A stretch of 64,000 nucleotides of DNA from Halanaerobium sp964649895 (GCA_964649895.1 CAZYRX010000004.1:1-64000); one strand, 5' to 3'; numbered from the stretch's first letter, positions 52,328-61,685 are shown. Notes: a model not told the origin generated them from the sequence alone. Program-made: numbers and translations.

Positions 52328-53152
52328 ATGAAAAAGGTATTAACTATTGCAGGTTCAGATTCTGGAGGTGGAGCAGGGATTCAAGCTGATCTAAAGACAA
52401 TGACAGTACACGGAGTTTATGGTGCTTCAGTAATTACTTCTGTAACAGCACAAAACACCCTTGGTGTCCAGGGGATTAAAAATCTTGATGCAGAATTTGT
52501 TGCTGTTCAGATTGATTCTGTGCTCAGCGATATTAAAATTGATGCATTAAAAACAGGAATGCTTGGCAGTAGAGAAATTGTTGAAATAACTGCAGAGAAA
52601 ATAGAAGAATATGGATTGGATAATCTGGTAGTAGATCCAGTGATGGCTGCCAGCAGTGGAGATCTGCTGCTTGCTGAAAATGCAGTAGAAAGTTATAAAG
52701 AAAAGCTTTTTCCACTTGCAAAAATAATAACTCCAAATTTAATGGAAGCAAAAATACTCGCTGGTAAAGATCCTGCTGATGAACTAAGTTCAAAGTATCT
52801 TGCAGAAGAACTCTATAAATATGGAAGTGAATATGTGCTCATAAAAGGCGGCCATTTAAATAATGACTTTAAGAATAACAACTCTTCAAAAGCAAAGGGT
52901 TCAGCATACTTAGCAGTTGATCTGCTTTATGATGGTAGGGAATTTGTTGAATTTGAAGCTGAATATATTAATACTAGGCATACACATGGTACAGGCTGTA
53001 CCCTCTCTGCATCTTTGGCCAGCAATTTGGCAAAAGATCTGAGTATTAAAGAGGCAGCTGCATTAAGTAAGACTTATATAACAGAAGCAATTAAAAATGG
53101 GTTTAAAGTTGGAAAGGGGAATAATCCTGTTAACCATATATTTTCATTATAG
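52328..53152 (+). CDS. thiD: ThiD, hydroxymethylpyrimidine (phosphate) kinase
   Basis: A 274-residue ribokinase-fold enzyme that phosphorylates HMP and HMP-P. Motifs: TIAGSDSGGGAGIQADLKT at the N terminus, DPVMAASSGD near residue 103, and the anion-hole/catalytic segment THGTGCTLSA near residue 224. The start at 52328 has GAAAGGAGC ten bases upstream; the ORF's GTG at 52310 precedes that site. An insertion of about ten residues (KNNNSSKAKGS) lies near residue 190. It is part of the thiW-thiD-thiE-thiM salvage operon. Confidence 0.94.
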   Translation: MKKVLTIAGSDSGGGAGIQADLKTMTVHGVYGASVITSVTAQNTLGVQGIKNLDAEFVAVQIDSVLSDIKIDALKTGMLGSREIVEITAEKIEEYGLDNLVVDPVMAASSGDLLLAENAVESYKEKLFPLAKIITPNLMEAKILAGKDPADELSSKYLAEELYKYGSEYVLIKGGHLNNDFKNNNSSKAKGSAYLAVDLLYDGREFVEFEAEYINTRHTHGTGCTLSASLASNLAKDLSIKEAAALSKTYITEAIKNGFKVGKGNNPVNHIFSL

Positions 53153-53169
53153 TAAAAGGAGATGATTTT

Positions 53170-53838
53170 TTGCTTAGAAAAGACTGGAACCTTTATTTAA
53201 TCACTGAAGAACAATTATCTGAGGGGCGCAGCACTTTAGAGGTGGTTAAAGAAGCTGTCAATGGCGGTGTTGATGTTATACAGCTGCGTGATAAAAATTT
53301 AACTCTTAGAGAAAGATATTCGCTTGGCAGAGAGATTAAAAAAATCACAAAAAAATCAAAAGTCGATTTTATAGTTAATGATAGAGTAGATTTGGCTGCT
53401 GTACTTGATGCAGATGGTGTTCATCTTGGCCAGGATGATTTGCCCTGCAGAGAAGCAAGGAGAATACTTGGAGCTGATAAAATTATAGGAATCACTTCTA
53501 TAAAGATGAGAGATATTATTAATGCAGAAAAAGAAGGAGCTGATTATCTAGGCATTGGTTCGGTGTATAAAACTAACTCAAAAATAGTAGCTGAAGAAAA
53601 AGATGGTATAGGACTTGAAGGAATAAAGAAGGTCAAAAAAATAACATCTTTACCTGTAATTGCTGTCGGAGGCTTAAACAGCAAAAATGCTGCAGATGTA
53701 ATTAGAGCAGGTGCAGATGCAGTATCCGTTATCTCATCTCTTACAGGTGCAGATGATATAAAAAGCAGTGCTAAAAATTTAAAAGAAATAATTAGAAAAG
53801 CAAAAAAAGAGAAGTGGTCTAAACTAGAAAGGAGCTAG
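53170..53838 (+). CDS. thiE: ThiE, thiamine-phosphate synthase
   Basis: A 222-residue TIM-barrel enzyme that joins HMP pyrophosphate and thiazole phosphate. Motifs: LYLITEEQ, GGVDVIQLRDKN near residue 35, VNDRVDLAAVLDADGVHLGQDDLP near 78, and IGIGSVYKTNSK/AVGGLN later; all phosphate-binding segments appear intact. TTG start 10 bases after AAAAGGAGATG. The GGAGC before thiM is in its last codons. Confidence 0.94.
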   Translation: MLRKDWNLYLITEEQLSEGRSTLEVVKEAVNGGVDVIQLRDKNLTLRERYSLGREIKKITKKSKVDFIVNDRVDLAAVLDADGVHLGQDDLPCREARRILGADKIIGITSIKMRDIINAEKEGADYLGIGSVYKTNSKIVAEEKDGIGLEGIKKVKKITSLPVIAVGGLNSKNAADVIRAGADAVSVISSLTGADDIKSSAKNLKEIIRKAKKEKWSKLERS

Positions 53839-53840
53839 AT

Positions 53841-54659
53841 TTGAAAAATAAGCTAAAGCCAATTAATAGTGTTTATCAAAAAAGATGGCAGAAAATAAAA
53901 GAAATAATTCAAAAAGAAAAACTATTAATTCATCAGATTGGCAATGATGTTACATTAAATGACTGTGCCAGTATAATTTTAAACTGGGGAGCACTACCTG
54001 TTATGGCATATTCATCAGAAGAAGTATCTGAGACAGTAATAAATGCTTCTGCTTTAGTTTTGAATATTGGTACTTTAACTGAGATGAGGTTGAGTTCTAT
54101 GTTAGCTGCTGGCAAAAAAGCCAACCAATTTGGGATTCCAATAATATTGGATCCAGTTGGTGTTGGAGCATCAGAGTACAGAACCAGGTCTGCAGAAAAA
54201 ATTACTGAAGAACTTAATATATCAATAATCAAAGGAAATGAAGGAGAAATATCTGCTTTAGCTGGTGAAGATGCAGAAATAAAAGGAGTAGAGTCAATAG
54301 GAAATTATGCACAAATTCGCACCACAGTCCAGAGGCTGGCTGCAGAATTAAATACTATTGTTGTTGTAAGTTCTGAAATTGATGTTATTTCTAATGGTAA
54401 AACAACCCAAAAAATTACGGGAGGTAGTTCTTTAATGAAAGAGCTTGTGGGAACAGGCTGTATGCTTGCTTCTACACTTGGAGTTTTTGCGGGAGCAGCT
54501 GGAAAATCTGATTTTTCTATCTTTGAGTTAGCTGAAACAGCAGTCTATTATTATAATTTAGCAGCTGAAATAGCAGCAAAAAAAGAACTGACTCCAGCAA
54601 AATTCAAAATAGAATTTATGGACAATATTTATCTGCTGCAGAATGGATGCTTAATATAA
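53841..54659 (+). CDS. thiM: ThiM, hydroxyethylthiazole kinase
   Basis: A 272-residue kinase for the thiazole alcohol. Family segments: IHQIGNDVTLNDCAS near residue 30, ILDPVGVGAS near 101, and the GTGCMLAS anion hole near 205. The usual N-terminal NxVT motif reads NDVT. TTG start, six bases after AAAGGAG. With ThiW, ThiD and ThiE this completes salvage of both moieties; no de novo genes (thiC, thiG, thiS) are in the window. Confidence 0.93.
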   Translation: MKNKLKPINSVYQKRWQKIKEIIQKEKLLIHQIGNDVTLNDCASIILNWGALPVMAYSSEEVSETVINASALVLNIGTLTEMRLSSMLAAGKKANQFGIPIILDPVGVGASEYRTRSAEKITEELNISIIKGNEGEISALAGEDAEIKGVESIGNYAQIRTTVQRLAAELNTIVVVSSEIDVISNGKTTQKITGGSSLMKELVGTGCMLASTLGVFAGAAGKSDFSIFELAETAVYYYNLAAEIAAKKELTPAKFKIEFMDNIYLLQNGCLI

Positions 54660-54771
54660 TATTCAATTAAGAATAATTGCCAAAGTAATGTTTTTAATTT
54701 TAGATTTTTGGCTAAGAAAAGTTTGATGTATAAAAATGTAATTTAATAATAAAAATACAGGAGGAATAAAA

Positions 54772-55467
54772 GTGAAAATCAAAGATAAACTTTCAGTAAA
54801 TAATGAGAAATTCAATCACGGAGCAGAGGATTTTGAGATCTGGTTTAAGAACAACAAGAATCTTTTTATGAGTGAATTCAATGCTCTAAAGAAAATGGTA
54901 ACAGATCCAGAAAATTGTATAAGTGTTGGAGTAGGGAATGGACTTTTTGCAAAAAAATTAGGAATAAAAAAAGGTGTAGAACCTTCAGAGGGTATGGCAG
55001 AACTAGCACGAAAAAAAGGAATTGATGTTATTGAAGGTAGAGCAGAAGAGCTTCCACTAGCAGATGAAAGTGCAGAACAGGTGCTGCTCGGAACAATACT
55101 GGCCTATGTAGATGATAAAAAAAAGACTGTTCAAGAGGCTTATAGGGTCTTAAAAAAAGGTGGAGAGGTGATAATCTCTATTTTGCCTGCTGAGTCTTCA
55201 TTTGGAATTCTCTATAGACTTGCCTCTATTGAAGGCTATTATTTAAATAAAATTTCGCCAAAATATCCTTATCCGATGGAATTTCTTGAAGGTACAGATT
55301 GGATTGGAACAGAAGAGCTGATAAAAATTATGGAAGAGGTAGGATTTAAAAAATTAGAGTTTATGCAGACACTTACTAGACATCCTAAATATGCAAATGA
55401 ATTAGTCGAAGAGGCAGTAGATGGATATAAAAAAGGGGATTATGTGGTTGTTAAGGGGGTTAAATAA
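54772..55467 (+). CDS. Class I SAM-dependent methyltransferase
   Basis: A 231-residue Methyltransf_11-type enzyme. The SAM-binding segments are VGVGNGLFAKKLGIKKGVEPS (glycine loop near residue 44), IEGRAEELPLADESAEQVLLG (about 80-100) and EAYRVLKKGGEVIISI (about 122-137), partly quoted. The GTG start has CAGGAGG six bases upstream. It sits between thiM and tenA and is coupled to tenA, whose start lies 1 base after its stop. The substrate is unknown; a link to thiamine breakdown product handling is only suggested by position. Confidence 0.85.
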   Translation: MKIKDKLSVNNEKFNHGAEDFEIWFKNNKNLFMSEFNALKKMVTDPENCISVGVGNGLFAKKLGIKKGVEPSEGMAELARKKGIDVIEGRAEELPLADESAEQVLLGTILAYVDDKKKTVQEAYRVLKKGGEVIISILPAESSFGILYRLASIEGYYLNKISPKYPYPMEFLEGTDWIGTEELIKIMEEVGFKKLEFMQTLTRHPKYANELVEEAVDGYKKGDYVVVKGVK

Positions 55468-55468
55468 A

Positions 55469-56125
55469 TTGCAGTTTAAAAGTCTTGTTGAAGAAACAAA
55501 AGATAATTGGAAGAAGGTAATTAAGCATCGATTTGTAGATCAGATTTTTGCAGGTGAGCTTGCTGAAGATATATTTAAGTTTTATTTGAAACAGGATTAT
55601 TATTACTTAAATCAGTCGATGCGAAATATGGCAATTTTAATATCTAAGCTGGATGATGTTAAGGCAAAACAAAAATTAATTGCTGTATTATATAGTGAAG
55701 CTAATCTAGAATTTTCTGAATATGAAAAAATGCTTAGCTTATATAATATTAATTACAAAAACTATAATAATTTTGAGCTGAGTTATGCAAATATAGCTTA
55801 TTCTAATTATTTGATTGCTGTCAGTTCTCAAAATACTTTTGCTGAAGGATTGGCAGCTCTAATCCCCTGCTATTGGCTTTATCTAAAAATGGCTGAAATA
55901 CATGCTGATAAATTAAAGAAAAACCAAAATGAAATCTATAAAAATTGGGCAGCAGTATTTAAAAGAGATGAATTCAGTCAGCTGGTTGAAGATCTAATTT
56001 TTCTACTAGAAGCAGAATTTAGAGAAGAAAATTTTGAACTGCTTAAATACCACTTTAATAATTCGATAAAGTTTGAATATCAATTTTTTAATGATGTATA
56101 CCACAAAAAAATCTGGAAAATCTGA
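55469..56125 (+). CDS. tenA: TenA-family aminopyrimidine aminohydrolase
   Basis: A 218-residue all-helical TenA protein. TenA enzymes hydrolyse aminopyrimidines or thiamine to recover HMP. The ALIPCYWLYLKMAE segment (about residues 130-143) contains the probable nucleophile cysteine, and the C-terminal FEYQFFNDVY carries the conserved aromatic/glutamate pair. TTG at 55469 is chosen since AAGGGGG lies nine bases before it; the ORF continues 16 codons upstream inside the methyltransferase gene. It completes the thiamine salvage cluster. Confidence 0.87.
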   Translation: MQFKSLVEETKDNWKKVIKHRFVDQIFAGELAEDIFKFYLKQDYYYLNQSMRNMAILISKLDDVKAKQKLIAVLYSEANLEFSEYEKMLSLYNINYKNYNNFELSYANIAYSNYLIAVSSQNTFAEGLAALIPCYWLYLKMAEIHADKLKKNQNEIYKNWAAVFKRDEFSQLVEDLIFLLEAEFREENFELLKYHFNNSIKFEYQFFNDVYHKKIWKI

Positions 56126-56276
56126 TTTAAATAACAATTGCAAAATCTTGACAAAAATGATAATGTATAAATAAGTAAATATTAAAAAAATTGAATATAA
56201 TTTAAATTTAGTATTTACCCACCATGTATTTATTAATGTTTTTATATATTATCATTTAAGGAAGGTGGTATGCAGA

Positions 56277-57578
56277 TTGGACTTTTTGGTAAACAACCCA
56301 CAGTTTTGGAGAACTAATGGTGCAGGTGAAGATCTTCCAGAAAACTTAGAAGTTGAACTGGAAGATGGCAAGTTAAAGATCCCTGTAAAAGTAAAAGAAA
56401 AACTTGGTTTTGATGAGGATACTGCTGTTAATATTAAACTTGGTTCAAAAGGTTTTTATTTAGAGAGAAGTGATCCACTCCTGACCAGGGTATATATTGA
56501 ACCGACAAGTGACTGTAATTTGAACTGCAAGACATGTGTAAGACACTCCTGGGATGAAGAAATGGGTCATATGGATTTTGATGTCTATAAAAAACTTATT
56601 GATGAATTAAAAGAGTTCAAGCATTTGGAGAAGATTGCATTCTGGGGTATTGGTGAGCCAACTTATCATCCTGAGATTGCTGAGATGATTGCATTAGCCT
56701 CAGAGCTGGGAGTTCAAACTCAGATGATTACTAATGCACTGCTTTTAGATGAAAAGAAAGCAAATGCTGTCTTAGATGCTGGTTTGGATAGTATAGTTGT
56801 TTCTGTTGATGGTACTTCTCCTGAAACAATGGCAGATATTCGCTCTGGTGCAGATCTGGCACGGGTGATTGAAAATGTTAAAAGATTTCGCAGTTTAAGA
56901 GATAAGAAAAAGCTTGAAACAGAAATTGGTATTGAGTATGTGATTATGAAGTCAAATGTTGATGAGCTTAAAGAACTGCGGAAATTAGCTTATGATCTGG
57001 GAGCTTCTTTTATCTTTTTGACAAATTTGCTGCCTTATACAGAGTCGATGACCGATGAAATTCTCTATTCATTTTCGATCAGCCGTTCTCAACCTGAAAA
57101 AAGAACTCATCACAGACCTGAAATATATCTTCCTCCTACAGATCTAAGAGAAGATATTATTAAAGATATTGCAGCTATTGGTGGAAAATCAAGTAATATC
57201 AGTACTACACAGGTGCCTTTCAATCCTCATCGCGGTTACTGTAAATTTGTAGAGGATGGGTCGATTGCTGTTAACTGGCGGGGAGAGATAAGTCCCTGTA
57301 TTGCTCTAATGCACAGCTATGACCTTTATATTAGAGAAAGAGAAAAGCATATTAATAAATATGTTTTAGGAAATATTGGGGAAGAAGATTTAAATTCAAT
57401 TTGGTACAGTGATGAATTTAAAAAATTTAGAAAAGATGTAAAGGAATTTCCTTTTTCCGACTGCACTCAATGTTCTGGATGTGAGATGTCAAAGGAAAAT
57501 GAAGAAGATTGTCATGGTAATGAATTCCCGGTATGTGGAGACTGTTTATGGGCCAGAGGAGTTATTCAATGCCCCTAA
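56277..57578 (+). CDS. Radical SAM maturase of tungsten oxidoreductases
   Basis: A 433-residue radical SAM/SPASM protein. After an N-terminal domain of about 75 residues come the cluster motif CNLNCKTC (CX3CX2C, near residue 80), FWGIGEPTYHPEI, and a C-terminal cysteine-rich SPASM-like region with CTQCSGCEMS and CGDCLWARG. Its pairing with an AOR gene downstream matches the family of tungsten-cofactor oxidoreductase maturases. TTG at 56277 fits GGAAGGTGG eight bases upstream; the GTG at 56265 lies in that site. It probably modifies AOR or its pterin cofactor; the reaction is not known. Confidence 0.87.
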   Translation: MDFLVNNPQFWRTNGAGEDLPENLEVELEDGKLKIPVKVKEKLGFDEDTAVNIKLGSKGFYLERSDPLLTRVYIEPTSDCNLNCKTCVRHSWDEEMGHMDFDVYKKLIDELKEFKHLEKIAFWGIGEPTYHPEIAEMIALASELGVQTQMITNALLLDEKKANAVLDAGLDSIVVSVDGTSPETMADIRSGADLARVIENVKRFRSLRDKKKLETEIGIEYVIMKSNVDELKELRKLAYDLGASFIFLTNLLPYTESMTDEILYSFSISRSQPEKRTHHRPEIYLPPTDLREDIIKDIAAIGGKSSNISTTQVPFNPHRGYCKFVEDGSIAVNWRGEISPCIALMHSYDLYIREREKHINKYVLGNIGEEDLNSIWYSDEFKKFRKDVKEFPFSDCTQCSGCEMSKENEEDCHGNEFPVCGDCLWARGVIQCP

Positions 57579-57750
57579 ATTTATAACTAAATTTTATATT
57601 CAATATAAGCTTAGCTTTTAATTAAAAAAATATTCACAAAAATATAAATTTTTCTAAAAATTAAGAAGGATTTTGGCCTTGTATATTTAATATGTATTAT
57701 ATAAAGCAAGAAATATTTTTATATACCTTCGAGTTATTTTGCCTAAAGAA

Positions 57751-57834
57751 TTTTCCACGGCATTTTAACCGCTGGGTTGATGAAGAAATGAATCAGCCTC
57801 CCGTGCTTGGAAAGAAGAGTAAATCTAAGGAGGT
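57751..57834 (+). promoter_or_regulatory. Moco/Tuco-like riboswitch leader before AOR gene
   Basis: The RNA folds well: TTTTCC (57751-57756) with GGAAAG (57809-57814), then ACGG (57757-57760) with CCGT (57801-57804), and an inner stem GGGTTGAT (57774-57781) with ATCAGCCT (57792-57799). The GCCTCCCGTG segment looks like that of Moco/Tuco cofactor RNAs as I remember them. CCTCC (57797-57801) is complementary to the GGAGG ribosome binding site (57829-57833), suggesting translational control. A promoter candidate (TTGGCC 57673, TATTAT 57695, 16 bases apart) lies upstream. Confidence 0.6.
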
Positions 57835-57843
57835 ATAACATTA

Positions 57844-59649
57844 ATGGGTAAAATTTATGAGTACAATGTTTTAAGAGTTGATCTTACAAATGAGGAGATC
57901 AAAAGAGAGAAAATTGCTGGTGAGAAAGTCAAGAAGTTTTTAGGTGGTCGTGGTCTTGGATCAAAAATTCTTTATGATGAAATAGATCCTACTATCGATG
58001 CCCTTAGTCCTGAAAACAAATTAATCTATGCAACAGGATTATTAACAGGTACAGCTGCTTCAACAGGTGGCCGTTACATGGTTATTACCAAAGGACCTCT
58101 AACAGGTACAATTGCAAGCAGTAATTCTGGTGGATTTTTCGGTGCAGAATTAAGATTCAGCGGAAATGATATTATAATTTTTGAAGGTAAAGCAGAAAAG
58201 CCAGTTTATCTTTCCTTAAAAGGAGATAAGGCAGAGCTTAAAGATGCTTCCCATCTTTGGGGCAAAGGAGTTTATGAGACAACAGATACATTAATAGAAG
58301 AATTTGGCGATGAAAAAGCAAGAGTTAGCTGTATTGGCCCTGCTGGAGAAAATCTTGTTAAGTTTGCTTCTATAATGAATGAAAAAGACCGTGCTGCTGG
58401 TAGAACTGGTGTAGGTGCGGTAATGGGTTCTAAGAATTTAAAAGCTGTTGTTGTTAAAGCTGAAGAAAAACAGGTAGAGTATTTTAAAGATGAGATGATG
58501 GAAGTTGTGAGAAAACAAACTAAAACATTGAAAGAGGATGGTGTAACTGGAGAAGGTCTTCCTGCTCTAGGTACAAAAGTTCTTGACAATATTGTTAACT
58601 CACATGGTGCTTATCCTAGAAATAACTTCCAGTACGCAACATTTGATAAAGTTGATGAAGTATCTGGAGAAGCCTTAGTTGAAAAAGGTTATCTGCAGGG
58701 TAACAAAGGATGTTATGGATGTCCTATCCGCTGTGGTAGAGATACTAAGCTGCCTAATGGACAGCAAGGTGAAGGTCCTGAATATGAAACCGGCTGGGCT
58801 TTTGGTGCTCAATGTGGTGTAAGTGACTTAAATGCTATTGTACAGGCTAACTTCCTCTGTAATGATCTTGGTATGGATACAATTTCTGCAGGTGTAACAA
58901 TTGGCTGTGCTATGGAATTATATGAAAAAGGTTATGTAGATAAAGAAGAATTTGAAAATGGTCCAGAATTGGCGTTTGGTTCTTCAGAATCGATAACTTA
59001 TTATACAAGACAGATGGCTCTTCGTGAAGGATTTGGAGATCAGATGGCTGAAGGTTCTTATAGATTAGCTGAATCTAAAGGTAATGCAGAGCTATCAATG
59101 AGTGTTAAAAAACAGGAATTACCTGCTTATGATCCACGTGGATTACAGGGTCATGGATTAAACTATGTTACTTCTAACCGTGGTGGTTGTCATGTAAGAG
59201 GGTATATGGTTTCTCCTGAGGTACTTGGTGTGCCTGAGAAGCTTGATCCACAGGAATTAAAAGGCAAGCCTGAATGGGTTATTATATTCCAGGATTTAAC
59301 AGCTGTTATTGATTCAATTGGAATGTGCCTCTTTACTTCATTTGCTCTTGGTTTAGAAGACTATACTGAAATTGCTAATGCAGGTACAGAGTTTGAATTT
59401 ACTCCTGAAGAAATGCTGGAAAATGGTGAAAGAATCTATAACTTAGAACGTCAGTTTAATCTTGAAGCAGGAATCACACCTGCAGAAGATAGATTACCTG
59501 ATCGTTTTGATGATCCTCTACCAGATGGTACATTTAGAGGTGTTAATACTAAATATAGAGAAATTCTGCCTGAGTATTATGAGTTGCGCGGCTGGCAGGA
59601 AGATGGCTATATTAGTGATGAAAAATTAGGAGAGATGGGACTGAAGTAA
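57844..59649 (+). CDS. aor: Tungsten-containing aldehyde:ferredoxin oxidoreductase (AOR family)
   Basis: A 601-residue AOR-family enzyme that interconverts aldehydes and carboxylic acids with ferredoxin, using a bis-tungstopterin. The N-terminal domain has FLGGRGLGSKILYDE; the 4Fe-4S site is CYGCPIRC (near residue 291) with the last cysteine in IGMCLFTS (near residue 499); DPRGLQGHGLNY is the cofactor segment. Length is standard. It begins after AAGGAGGT under a Moco/Tuco-like leader. A MoaD-like protein starts at the base after its stop, so the operon provides enzyme, pterin sulfur carrier and activating protein together. Confidence 0.94.
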   Translation: MGKIYEYNVLRVDLTNEEIKREKIAGEKVKKFLGGRGLGSKILYDEIDPTIDALSPENKLIYATGLLTGTAASTGGRYMVITKGPLTGTIASSNSGGFFGAELRFSGNDIIIFEGKAEKPVYLSLKGDKAELKDASHLWGKGVYETTDTLIEEFGDEKARVSCIGPAGENLVKFASIMNEKDRAAGRTGVGAVMGSKNLKAVVVKAEEKQVEYFKDEMMEVVRKQTKTLKEDGVTGEGLPALGTKVLDNIVNSHGAYPRNNFQYATFDKVDEVSGEALVEKGYLQGNKGCYGCPIRCGRDTKLPNGQQGEGPEYETGWAFGAQCGVSDLNAIVQANFLCNDLGMDTISAGVTIGCAMELYEKGYVDKEEFENGPELAFGSSESITYYTRQMALREGFGDQMAEGSYRLAESKGNAELSMSVKKQELPAYDPRGLQGHGLNYVTSNRGGCHVRGYMVSPEVLGVPEKLDPQELKGKPEWVIIFQDLTAVIDSIGMCLFTSFALGLEDYTEIANAGTEFEFTPEEMLENGERIYNLERQFNLEAGITPAEDRLPDRFDDPLPDGTFRGVNTKYREILPEYYELRGWQEDGYISDEKLGEMGLK

Positions 59650-59931
59650 ATGTCAGTTAAAGTTAAGTTCTATTCTTTGTTTAAAATAAACTTAAAAAGT
59701 TCAGGAAAAGAATATCAAATAGATGGTGAAATCACCGTCACAGATTTGATTTCTATGCTGGACGATGATTATGACGGATATTTTAGTCATAAATTATTGG
59801 ATGCCGGGGAAATTGCTCCCGGCTCCATCATTTTAATTAATGGAGAGAATGTTATTCATATTGATGGTCTTGACTCAAAAATAAAAGATGGAGATACAAT
59901 CACTTTATTTCCTCCATCAGCAGGTGGTTAG
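59650..59931 (+). CDS. MoaD-like sulfur carrier protein
   Basis: A 93-residue ubiquitin-like protein ending in PPSAGG, the di-glycine tail that is adenylated and loaded with sulfur for molybdopterin synthesis. The INGENVIHIDGLDSKIKDGDTITLFPP segment (partly quoted) is typical. It is directly adjacent to AOR and the E1-like gene (next ATG right after its stop), so it most likely serves the tungsten pterin of AOR. Confidence 0.9.
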   Translation: MSVKVKFYSLFKINLKSSGKEYQIDGEITVTDLISMLDDDYDGYFSHKLLDAGEIAPGSIILINGENVIHIDGLDSKIKDGDTITLFPPSAGG

Positions 59932-60600
59932 ATGAAAGACTATCTTAAAAGACAGCTGGGATTATTTTCTGAAGATGAAAGAGAACTGATTTCTGATTTA
60001 AATGTTATGATAGCTGGTGCAGGTGGACTTGGTACTAATCAAGCTATTCAACTTCAGAGGATAGGAATTAATAAGATTTATCTTTATGACTATGATCAGG
60101 TTGAATTATCTAATTTGAATCGCCAGCTCTGCTACGGCAGAGAGGATATTGGCAGATATAAAGTTGAAGCTTCACTTGAATTTCTGCAGAGTTTTAATCT
60201 CGAAACAGAGATTATTCCTAAACAGGAAAAAATAACTGAGAAAACTGAATTACCTGCAGACATTGATATAATTTTTGATGCTCTAGATAATTTTGAGACA
60301 CGTTTTATCTTAGAAGATTTAGCTGCAAAAAATAATTTAGCTCTGATTCATGCTGGTGTTGAAGGGTTTTTTGCTCAGCTGATGCTTATACTGCCGGAGA
60401 GTAAGACTTCTCTTAAAGATATTTTCGCGGGAGCTCAAAAAGGTGATGTACCAGATGTTTTTTCACCAGCTGTTACAATTACAGCTGCATTTCAAGTAAT
60501 TGAGGCTGTGAAATATCTTTTAGACAGAAAAGAAGCTCTTGAAAATGAAATTCTTCATATTGATATGATCAATAATGAAATTGATAGAATCAGATTATAG
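59932..60600 (+). CDS. ThiF/MoeB-like E1 adenylyltransferase without zinc cysteines
   Basis: A 222-residue ThiF/HesA-type protein expected to adenylate the C terminus of the MoaD-like carrier. The ATP loop AGAGGLGTNQAIQLQRIGI is at about residues 27-45, followed by DYDQVELSNLNRQLCYGREDIGRYK and DALDNFETR. It contains only one cysteine (in RQLCYG), so the two CxxC zinc pairs of classic MoeB/ThiF are missing, and it is shorter than MoeB (about 250). It is the last gene of the AOR operon. Confidence 0.88.
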   Translation: MKDYLKRQLGLFSEDERELISDLNVMIAGAGGLGTNQAIQLQRIGINKIYLYDYDQVELSNLNRQLCYGREDIGRYKVEASLEFLQSFNLETEIIPKQEKITEKTELPADIDIIFDALDNFETRFILEDLAAKNNLALIHAGVEGFFAQLMLILPESKTSLKDIFAGAQKGDVPDVFSPAVTITAAFQVIEAVKYLLDRKEALENEILHIDMINNEIDRIRL

Positions 60601-60650
60601 TCTTGATTTTAAGAATAATTAAGTTTAAAATATATATAATGATGTTTTAT

Positions 60651-60680
60651 AAGCCCTGCTTCGATAGAGGGCTTTATTTA
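60651..60680 (+). terminator. Probable terminator after AOR operon
   Basis: AAGCCCT (60651-60657) pairs with AGGGCTT (60668-60674), followed by TATTTA; the T-run is weak. TATAAT at 60684-60689 may be the -10 of the next gene. Confidence 0.55.
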
Positions 60681-60755
60681 ATGTATAATAAAACTAAAAT
60701 CAGCTATAATTATCAGTCGGCAGCAGTGCTTTTTGAGGAGAGGAGGTTAAAAAAT

Positions 60756-61517
60756 ATGACTGCAGAAATATATCACTTATTTCACAGTGGAACAGTAGTA
60801 AAATATAATAATAAATTATATATATTTGATTATTATAAAGATGAGCTGGATTCGGAATCTGAGCAAGATGATAATTTAAGTTCATTGGAAAAAGGTATAA
60901 TTAGACGAGATAGTTTTGAGGATATAGAAGAAACAATTATTTTTGTCAGCCATGATCATCACGATCATTATAATAAAGTTATTTTTGATTGGGAAGATTA
61001 TTGTCATAACTGTACATATATTTTAGCTGATCAGGTAAATTTAGAAGCGGAGCTGAGTTCCAAAGATAATCTTTATCAAATTGAAGCAGATCAAGAATTG
61101 AGATTAGAGGATTTGACTGTTAAAACTTATGGAAGTACAGATGAAGGTGTTTCGTTTTTAGTGAAAGCAGATGGGCTCAATATTTTTCATGCTGGAGATT
61201 TAAATTGGTGGAAGTGGAAAAAATTTAGTCACAGAGTACAAAAAAGAGAAGAAAGAGGGTTCAAAAGAGAGATTGACAAGATAATTGGAGAGAAAATTGA
61301 TATAGCCTTTGTGCCTGTAGATCCAAGATTAGAGGAATATTATTATCTTGCAGGAGAATATTTCATAGAGCAGATAAAACCTGGGATCTTTATTCCCATT
61401 CATTTTTCTTCTAATTTTAAAATAACAAAGAAGTTTAAGAGTAAAATGGCTGCTGGTCTAAAAACTGAAATAGCTGAGATAGGAAAAAGAGGAGAAAAGA
61501 TATTCTATAAAATTTAA
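60756..61517 (+). CDS. MBL-fold metallo-hydrolase
   Basis: A 253-residue protein with metallo-beta-lactamase fold features: the metal motif VSHDHHDHYNKV (HxHxDH-like, near residue 67), HAGDLNWWKW (metal aspartate, near 145), and IPIHFSS (last histidine, near 213). It resembles UlaG-like or YycJ-like small hydrolases rather than beta-lactamases. The start at 60756 is chosen because GAGAGGAGG lies nine bases before it; the frame is open 51 codons further upstream but without a site. Substrate unknown. Confidence 0.85.
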   Translation: MTAEIYHLFHSGTVVKYNNKLYIFDYYKDELDSESEQDDNLSSLEKGIIRRDSFEDIEETIIFVSHDHHDHYNKVIFDWEDYCHNCTYILADQVNLEAELSSKDNLYQIEADQELRLEDLTVKTYGSTDEGVSFLVKADGLNIFHAGDLNWWKWKKFSHRVQKREERGFKREIDKIIGEKIDIAFVPVDPRLEEYYYLAGEYFIEQIKPGIFIPIHFSSNFKITKKFKSKMAAGLKTEIAEIGKRGEKIFYKI

Positions 61518-61645
61518 ATTATTAGCGAACTATTGGCAGCTTTTTTGAGGCTTATTTTGTAGTATAAAAATGTTTTTATAATTCTAAAGCATAAGAGTTT
61601 TCTATTGTTATTTTAATTGAAAATAATATTACAAAATGATATAGT

Positions 61646-61685
61646 TATAGTATAGTATTTTACAAATACTATACTATATTTTTTT
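61646..61685 (+). terminator. Strong intrinsic terminator
   Basis: A perfect 15-pair stem (61646-61660 with 61664-61678) closed by TAC and followed by seven T. It lies 129 bases after the MBL gene and before the amidohydrolase; the rest of this gap shows nothing else. Confidence 0.85.
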
